NCBI GenBank assembly: GCA_910585275.1
Contig: CAJUCW010000064.1
Coordinates: forward strand, 1 to 5,820
Direction of reading: 5' to 3'
Source: an uncultured Muribaculaceae bacterium
GTDB lineage: Bacteria; Bacteroidota; Bacteroidia; Bacteroidales; Muribaculaceae
DNA: 5,820 nt
In this document: one piece after another, positions 1-3,946 of the stretch
How the letters are laid out: the number at the start of each line of letters is the position of its first letter
How positions within the stretch are numbered: the first letter of the stretch is position 1
Position numbers and translations under genes: made by a program
Notes under the pieces: generated by a model
Seen by the model: only the letters and a program-made list of their open reading frames with translations
What the model was told of the DNA's origin: nothing
The model's database searches: none

Positions 1-44
1 ATGTTTTTTAATAATTTAATATTTGGTTAGAATAGCTTTGGTAA

Positions 45-70
45 CCGGAAGGGGTCTCACCCCCTCCCGG
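45..70 (-). terminator. Hairpin 38 nt after the stop of the 816-residue lipoprotein gene, probable transcript end
   Basis: Bases 45-54 pair with 61-70 around a 6-nt loop (TCTCAC on the plus strand). On the plus strand one of ten pairs is an A-C mismatch, but in minus-strand RNA it becomes a G-U wobble, so the structure is better in the sense direction of the upstream gene. No T-run follows directly on the minus strand, so it is not a textbook intrinsic terminator; it may end or protect the mRNA 3' end. A 33-bp block (40-72) matches 3876-3908 at 27 of 33 positions, where a related hairpin follows the other LRR gene. Confidence 0.6.
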
Positions 71-108
71 CCAATCAAACAATTATATGCAATGAATCAT
101 ATAATCCA

Positions 109-2559
109 TTATTCTACCGGCTCTGTGAGATATCCTCTATACGCCTCAGAGAAATCAGGATCACTCATCAGCTCACTGAAGGTCTTGACAGTTACACTTC
201 CACCACGTTGAAAATATGATTCGTTTAGTTTATTTGCATATGTTTCCCAAAACGACTTATAAACTTCATCAGAAACACAAAAAACATACTCAGGCCGAAA
301 ATTTAAATCATAAGTCTGATTAAATAACATACCGTTATTAAATGAGATATCTGGAAGAAGAATATACGTCTTAGAAGCATATCTGTCTGTGCCTTCCATG
401 GAATTACTGGTATGATGGAATGCTTCAAAACAAATCTCCTGAAGTTGTTTACACTCCCTAAGATTAAACAACTCAAGATTCGAATAATCATCAAATACCC
501 ATCCCTCAGAAAGTTTTTTCAAAGTCTTTGGGAAATGCACTTCCCTCAATTTATTACAGTTTGCTTTATCTTCATCTGTAACAGTATATCCAGTCATATC
601 TTCCAGCGGATGGAAATATTCCGAATCATATAAACCACTATACAAAGATTGGAAAACCTGATACCCAAACTCCTCGATACAAGTGTTACGGAAATCAAGT
701 TTTTCAATACCTGCAAACTCACCGGAATTATAAAAAGCTCTTCCACCAAGAACTTTTACATTTTTACATAAACTCAATATACTATTCTGACTTAAGTGTA
801 CACAATCTGCAAAAGCTCCGGCACTATCATAGTCAGTTCCGTATATTTCCTCTATATTTCCTCCTGAAACTGACGTCAAGTTACACATCATAGCAAAAAA
901 TGGAGTCTCGATCTTCCTGGTATCGTCGGGCAACTCGATTTCCCTAATAGGATTTTTTGCATAAACCATCATATAAACCATATCAGAACCCTCTTCCCCA
1001 ACGCCAAAATAAAAATTCGGGAATTGTTTATTCAATACGGGAAGACTTATATTTTTAAGATCAAGACTCTGCAAGCTACCCTCGCATTCATATATCTTAG
1101 AGCTATCATCACCCATATCTGCAAAAACCTTCTCTTTCATTCCAAGTATATCCCTACGGAAAAAAGTCCATTCGTCGTCGGTAAGTTCGGCTTTTGCGCC
1201 ATCCTGCTCTTTGGAGATGCTGAGTTCCGTGATTGTAAGCAATTTCCCGTCAGTATCGTTTACTTCGCCGGTAGCTTCGTCAATCTGAACGCCAAGGATG
1301 TTGCATATCGCACTATTAAGGTCCTTACCACTTGCCTCGTATGAAGTGCCTCCTATCTTGAACGATGCAGAAACTGCCACGTTCTCCTGCTCCGGGCCTT
1401 CCACCACTACTGGGAGGTCAACCACGTTCCAGGGAGTGTCGATGATCTTCACTTCCACCTCCGAGCCGGGGGTGATGTCCTCGCCGTTGCCGAGCACCAC
1501 CTTGTAGAGGTGGTTGCGCTCTATGTTGACGTAGCTTACAGCGCCGGTCGTTTCGTCAGTCTTAGTGAACGGCACGACCGCCTCGCCGGTAGTACCGTCG
1601 GCGAGTGCGTAGCTCACTACTATCTGCGTGCAGTCCCCTTCCGAGTTGTCGCGCTCGTACATGTAGAACGCCTTGCGCACGCCGGTGCCGTTGCCGTCGT
1701 TATACTGCTGGATGGCGCTTATCTCCGCACTGTAGCCCGAATTGGCCACAGGAAGGCACGCCTCGCCGCTCGCCGCTACGCCGGCATTCGCGTTGATGTC
1801 AAGAACGTCGATTTCACCGGGCATGTCGGTGGAGGTCAGCGAATGGTCGGCCATCAGGTAACCCTTCTCCGCCGCCTTCTCCATACGCGCACCCGTTATC
1901 ACAAGGTTATCGGCATTCGAATAGAGGTCAACGCGCCCTACGATACGCGTGAGGTCAACATGCACGTTGTTCATCGCGCCGCTCTTGATGGTGATGTCGT
2001 TGCCGTTGGTCTCGGTGTTGACGGCCAGGCCGCTCATGGCTATGCCTCCCTCGGGACACAGCACCGACGAACCCGTACCCGACGCCAATGCTATGTCGGC
2101 GGCTTCGTCGCGAAGCCCTGTCTCATAGTCGGTGCCTGTGGCCGGAGTCACACCGTTGGCGTTGTTGGCCACAAAGTAGAACCGGCGCAGCGAACCTACC
2201 TCCGCAAGGTCTTCCGTTATGGTCACGGTATATTCTCCGGTGATGTTGCCCTCCCCCGCAGGACGGATGCTGCCGTCGGCTGCCGAGAACGTGTGCTTCG
2301 CCACGAAACCCGTGTTGACATCATATTCATAAACGTCGAGCGTCGTCACGTTGTATTCCGCCTCGTCGTGGATGGCGCGCGTGCCGCCGCCATATATCAC
2401 CTTCTCCGTCGAGGGCAAAGAAATATTGAACGTAATGCCCTTCCCGGCGTTACCCTCCATGCCCGGCGCATTCAGGTCGTTCGAACATGACACGAGCATC
2501 GCCCCAGCCATTAAGGCGGCGAGCCACGGAGCCCGTCTTTTAATTGTCTCTTGTTTCAT
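109..2559 (-). CDS. Surface lipoprotein: fimbrillin-like N-terminal domain fused to BspA-like leucine-rich repeats
   Basis: Complete 816-residue protein. Residues 1-25 form a lipoprotein signal peptide: basic start (K7, R8, R9), hydrophobic core, lipobox L-V-S-C with C25 as the lipidated cysteine. Residues about 40-389 read as a FimA/Mfa-type fimbrillin: a T-R-A motif at 60-62, a V-Y-E-Y-D strand, F-V-A-N-N, a D-L-T-R segment, and a closing R348-N-H-L-Y...W377. This part is GC-rich and nearly identical to the visible fimbrillin domain of the gene at 3947-5820. After P389 the protein changes to an AT-rich module: a linker, then an E-L-T-D-D-E-W-T-F segment (W464) resembling the motif that often precedes LRR_5 repeats in Bacteroidota, then irregular LRRs at about 535-715, then a 100-residue tail with a V-S-D-E-V-Y-K-S-F-W segment like the ends of BspA-type proteins. 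The ATG at 2559 is supported by the signal peptide directly after it and an A-rich leader before it. Likely a surface adhesin or fimbrial accessory/tip subunit; the ligand is unknown. Domain calls come from motifs. Confidence 0.88.
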   Translation of the reverse strand: MKQETIKRRAPWLAALMAGAMLVSCSNDLNAPGMEGNAGKGITFNISLPSTEKVIYGGGTRAIHDEAEYNVTTLDVYEYDVNTGFVAKHTFSAADGSIRPAGEGNITGEYTVTITEDLAEVGSLRRFYFVANNANGVTPATGTDYETGLRDEAADIALASGTGSSVLCPEGGIAMSGLAVNTETNGNDITIKSGAMNNVHVDLTRIVGRVDLYSNADNLVITGARMEKAAEKGYLMADHSLTSTDMPGEIDVLDINANAGVAASGEACLPVANSGYSAEISAIQQYNDGNGTGVRKAFYMYERDNSEGDCTQIVVSYALADGTTGEAVVPFTKTDETTGAVSYVNIERNHLYKVVLGNGEDITPGSEVEVKIIDTPWNVVDLPVVVEGPEQENVAVSASFKIGGTSYEASGKDLNSAICNILGVQIDEATGEVNDTDGKLLTITELSISKEQDGAKAELTDDEWTFFRRDILGMKEKVFADMGDDSSKIYECEGSLQSLDLKNISLPVLNKQFPNFYFGVGEEGSDMVYMMVYAKNPIREIELPDDTRKIETPFFAMMCNLTSVSGGNIEEIYGTDYDSAGAFADCVHLSQNSILSLCKNVKVLGGRAFYNSGEFAGIEKLDFRNTCIEEFGYQVFQSLYSGLYDSEYFHPLEDMTGYTVTDEDKANCNKLREVHFPKTLKKLSEGWVFDDYSNLELFNLRECKQLQEICFEAFHHTSNSMEGTDRYASKTYILLPDISFNNGMLFNQTYDLNFRPEYVFCVSDEVYKSFWETYANKLNESYFQRGGSVTVKTFSELMSDPDFSEAYRGYLTEPVE
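1391..2120. repeat. Left copy of a 730-bp direct repeat encoding the fimbrillin domain
   Basis: This stretch aligns base for base, without gaps, with 5091-5820. Hand counting gives 64 differences in 730 positions, about 91% identity. The right limit is set only by the window edge, so the repeat probably extends to higher coordinates. The left limit is sharp: identity stops at 1391, in the codon just after the V-E-G-P motif. It covers residues 148-389 of the 816-residue protein. The copies are in the same orientation. Confidence 0.95.
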
Positions 2560-2583
2560 TTGTTTTGTTTAGTTTTTGTATTT
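2560..2583 (-). promoter_or_regulatory. A-rich leader before the 816-residue lipoprotein gene
   Basis: The minus strand just before the ATG reads ACTAAACAAAACAA, almost purely A with some C and T and no GGAGG-like sequence. This fits initiation in Bacteroidota, where A-rich leaders commonly replace a Shine-Dalgarno site, and supports the start at 2559. I searched the spacer upstream for the Bacteroidota promoter pattern TAnnTTTG and found no match, so no promoter is called; the gene may be read from upstream or from a divergent promoter. Confidence 0.5.
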
Positions 2584-2675
2584 CTGTCTGTCGGTACATA
2601 CCCGGTCCGAAAGGACTTCTGCGCTATTCTAACCTAAAAATCTGTCCTGTCTCGCCGAATCTGTTCCGTTGTCGG

Positions 2676-2705
2676 TTAAAGTCCTTAAAGCTTTAAGGAC
2701 TTTAA
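2676..2705. repeat. 30-bp perfect palindrome in the spacer between two lipoprotein genes
   Basis: The half TTAAAGTCCTTAAAG (2676-2690) is followed directly by its exact reverse complement (2691-2705), with no spacer. It lies about 90 bp after the stop of the 334-residue gene and about 120 bp before the start of the 816-residue gene. The 235-bp spacer also holds a small GTCC/GGAC hairpin at 2605-2616. A perfect dyad this long could be a protein-binding site, a cruciform-prone site or a mobile repeat unit; it lacks a T-run on either side and does not look like a terminator. Confidence 0.8.
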
Positions 2706-2727
2706 AGACTTTAAAGACTCTAAAGAC
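2698..2727. repeat. 9-bp tandem repeat, three units plus a partial
   Basis: Units GACTTTAAA (2698-2706), GACTTTAAA (2707-2715) and GACTCTAAA (2716-2724) are followed by a partial GAC. The array overlaps the right arm of the 30-bp palindrome, whose left arm carries the same word inverted. I recall ACTTTAAAG-type short repeats as common in Bacteroidales intergenic DNA, but cannot check this here. Copy number could vary between strains. Confidence 0.8.
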
Positions 2728-2776
2728 AAATCCATCAATAATTGAAAAGCACGGTTACATATCCGCGGTAGCATTA

Positions 2777-2803
2777 TGCATTATGAATTGTGCATTATGA
2801 ATT
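2777..2803. repeat. 14-bp tandem duplication overlapping the end of the 334-residue gene
   Basis: TGCATTATGAATT occurs at 2777-2789 and again at 2791-2803, separated by one base, with a partial GCATTA unit at 2771-2776. The TAA stop of the 334-residue gene (2797-2795) lies inside the second copy, so the last residues and stop of that protein are encoded by repeat sequence. Confidence 0.8.
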
Positions 2804-3799
2804 AACCTCCAGATATCCGCTCTTCACATGATATTCCTCCTTCCAGTCGTCGAGGACCACGGTCGGAATCACCCCCCGCGTGCCACTCTCCCCATCAACT
2901 ATATCTATGCGGTAAAGACGGTTGCGTTTCACCGGCATCGCCAACGTCTCCGATCCGTCCTGAAACGTGAACGGCACCTCTACGGTGATGTCTTCCTCCT
3001 CTCCTTCCGCATTATACGTCATCCGTATGCCGCACGGCGAAACGTCCCCTTCCCCTCCCATCGACTCGTAGAAATAGCCCAACGTCATCACCGAGGTGCC
3101 GTCGCCGTTACCTGCAAGGTCAAGCGAACTGCCGTCGGCAGGGAATACAATGTCGGAAGCCGACTGCACAACGTCGGCGGGGAACAGTCCCGACGACATG
3201 CGCGCGTTAATGACTTCTACCTTCTTTAAGGTAATCCCCTCCACCCTGTTGCGCACATCCAGGCGGGCGCACAGCCGCTCCAGAGAAGCCGTAACCCTCG
3301 CCACGTAACCATGCAGCGCGCGCACCTCTACGGCAGTCTGCGAAACCATCGCCATTTCTATAGGGGCAACTCCTGTAACAATCCCTTTCAGGTCGGATTC
3401 GCCGGCCTCGCCGACGCGTGCCGACAACCCATCCAGAAGGTCGGGCTCGGCGTTTGCCACGAGATAGAGACGGAACTCCCCGGCTTCCTTCATATCGAAA
3501 TAAGGATAGAGCCTGCCCGTGCCCGAAGGGAGCGTAACGTCATACACGCCGCTCAGCAATCCGTCACTACCGAAACACACGGCCTGCATCCTGCTTACCG
3601 TCTTCTCCCTCCCCGTGGCTTCCACTGTAGTGCCGCCGGCACGGGTGGAGGCCAAATAATCCAGCGAAGAGTCGAGGAGAAGGACCACCGGGCATTCGCC
3701 CGGATAGTCCCACGCATCGCCGGCGGGCCCGCCTCCATCATGCGAGCATCCCGCCGACAATAAACCTAAAAACAAAGAGATGACTGAAAGTTTGTTCAT
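2795..3799 (-). CDS. Fimbrillin-family lipoprotein (FimB/Mfa2-type anchor or accessory subunit)
   Basis: 334 residues from the ATG at 3799. The N-terminus M-N-K-L-S-V-I-S-L-F is a compact signal peptide ending in L-S-A-G-C, with C18 as the likely lipidated cysteine. The frame stays open 33 bases further upstream to a TTG, but this would put eleven extra residues before the signal peptide, so 3799 is preferred. After the cysteine come G-E-C-P-V-V (C36), similar to the conserved cysteine region of Mfa2-type proteins, a T-R-A motif (R53), a V-C-F-G-S-D-G-L-L strand, a L-Y-L-V-A-N-A strand, and a closing R292-N-R-L-Y-R...D-D-W319. This closing pattern is shared with the fimbrillin domains of both neighbours, so all three belong to one superfamily. 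There is no LRR module. FimB/Mfa2 proteins anchor fimbriae to the outer membrane and limit their length; that role is plausible from size and lipobox, but the T-R-A motif leaves a polymerising subunit possible. It sits 147 bp after the upstream LRR gene, same strand, behind three hairpins. Confidence 0.82.
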   Translation of the reverse strand: MNKLSVISLFLGLLSAGCSHDGGGPAGDAWDYPGECPVVLLLDSSLDYLASTRAGGTTVEATGREKTVSRMQAVCFGSDGLLSGVYDVTLPSGTGRLYPYFDMKEAGEFRLYLVANAEPDLLDGLSARVGEAGESDLKGIVTGVAPIEMAMVSQTAVEVRALHGYVARVTASLERLCARLDVRNRVEGITLKKVEVINARMSSGLFPADVVQSASDIVFPADGSSLDLAGNGDGTSVMTLGYFYESMGGEGDVSPCGIRMTYNAEGEEEDITVEVPFTFQDGSETLAMPVKRNRLYRIDIVDGESGTRGVIPTVVLDDWKEEYHVKSGYLEVNS

Positions 3800-3823
3800 T
3801 TCGATATGCTGTTTATAAGTTAC

Positions 3824-3845
3824 ATGCAACAAAAAAACGTTGCAT
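3824..3845 (-). promoter_or_regulatory. Inverted repeat with a T7 loop in the leader of the 334-residue gene
   Basis: ATGCAAC (3824-3830) and GTTGCAT (3839-3845) are perfect 7-bp inverted arms around an 8-nt loop. On the minus strand the loop reads GTTTTTTT. It lies 24 nt before the ATG at 3799 and directly follows the GC-rich hairpin at 3848-3872. It could be part of a terminator/attenuator, where the U-run counts, or a leader structure affecting translation. I cannot tell which. Confidence 0.5.
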
Positions 3846-3847
3846 AC

Positions 3848-3872
3848 GGCGCACGCCTGCAGGGCGCGCGCC
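3848..3872 (-). terminator. GC-rich hairpin followed 10 nt later by a U7 run
   Basis: Bases 3848-3857 pair with 3863-3872 around a 5-nt loop; nine pairs are Watson-Crick, and the tenth is A-C on the plus strand but U-G in minus-strand RNA, so the hairpin is again best in the direction of transcription. It also contains a 12-bp palindrome GGGCGCGCGCCC (3862-3873). In minus-strand RNA a U7 run (3837-3831) begins 10 nt after the stem, too far for a classical terminator but suggestive of partial termination between the upstream LRR gene and the 334-residue gene. Confidence 0.45.
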
Positions 3873-3880
3873 CCCGGTAA

Positions 3881-3906
3881 CGGTAAGGGGTGTCACCCCC
3901 TTACCG
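3881..3906 (-). terminator. Perfect 10-bp hairpin 40 nt after the stop of the partial LRR gene
   Basis: CGGTAAGGGG (3881-3890) pairs perfectly with CCCCTTACCG (3897-3906) around the loop TGTCAC. It belongs to a 33-bp block (3876-3908) shared with 40-72, at nearly the same distance from the stop codon (40 against 38 nt). Two of ten stem pairs differ between the copies in a compensated way (G-C against C-G, and T-A against G-C), which points to selection on the structure. No T-run follows immediately on the minus strand. Confidence 0.65.
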
Positions 3907-3946
3907 CCGATTCAATATATGTATTCGAAAACTTGAAAATATCTGA

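Noticed and set aside
33..40. Plus-strand TAGCTTTG matching the Bacteroidota -7 pattern TAnnTTTG
   Set aside because: No TTTG lies at the expected -33 distance, and transcription would run straight into the hairpin at 45-70 and then antisense to the lipoprotein gene. A single short match is not enough.
23..211. Small plus-strand open frame of 62 codons at the left edge
   Set aside because: It covers the hairpin and the antisense of the lipoprotein C-terminus, with no leader, conserved motif or other support.
1510..2490. Long plus-strand open frame of 326 codons opposite the fimbrillin domain
   Set aside because: It is antisense to a domain conserved at the protein level with mostly silent changes. 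Its product is rich in Arg, His, Val and Ala without recognisable motifs, as expected of a shadow frame in GC-rich coding DNA.
2676..2803. CRISPR-like array in the intergenic repeats
   Set aside because: The units are 9 and 14 bp, adjacent or one base apart, with no unique spacers; they are simple tandem repeats.
3311..3763. Plus-strand open frame opposite the 334-residue lipoprotein gene
   Set aside because: It is antisense to a gene with a signal peptide and family motifs, has no signal or recognised domain, and lies in GC-rich sequence where chance open frames are common.
3800..3832. Upstream TTG start for the 334-residue gene
   Set aside because: It would place eleven residues before a well-formed signal peptide that starts at the ATG at 3799, and would overlap the leader hairpin at 3824-3845.
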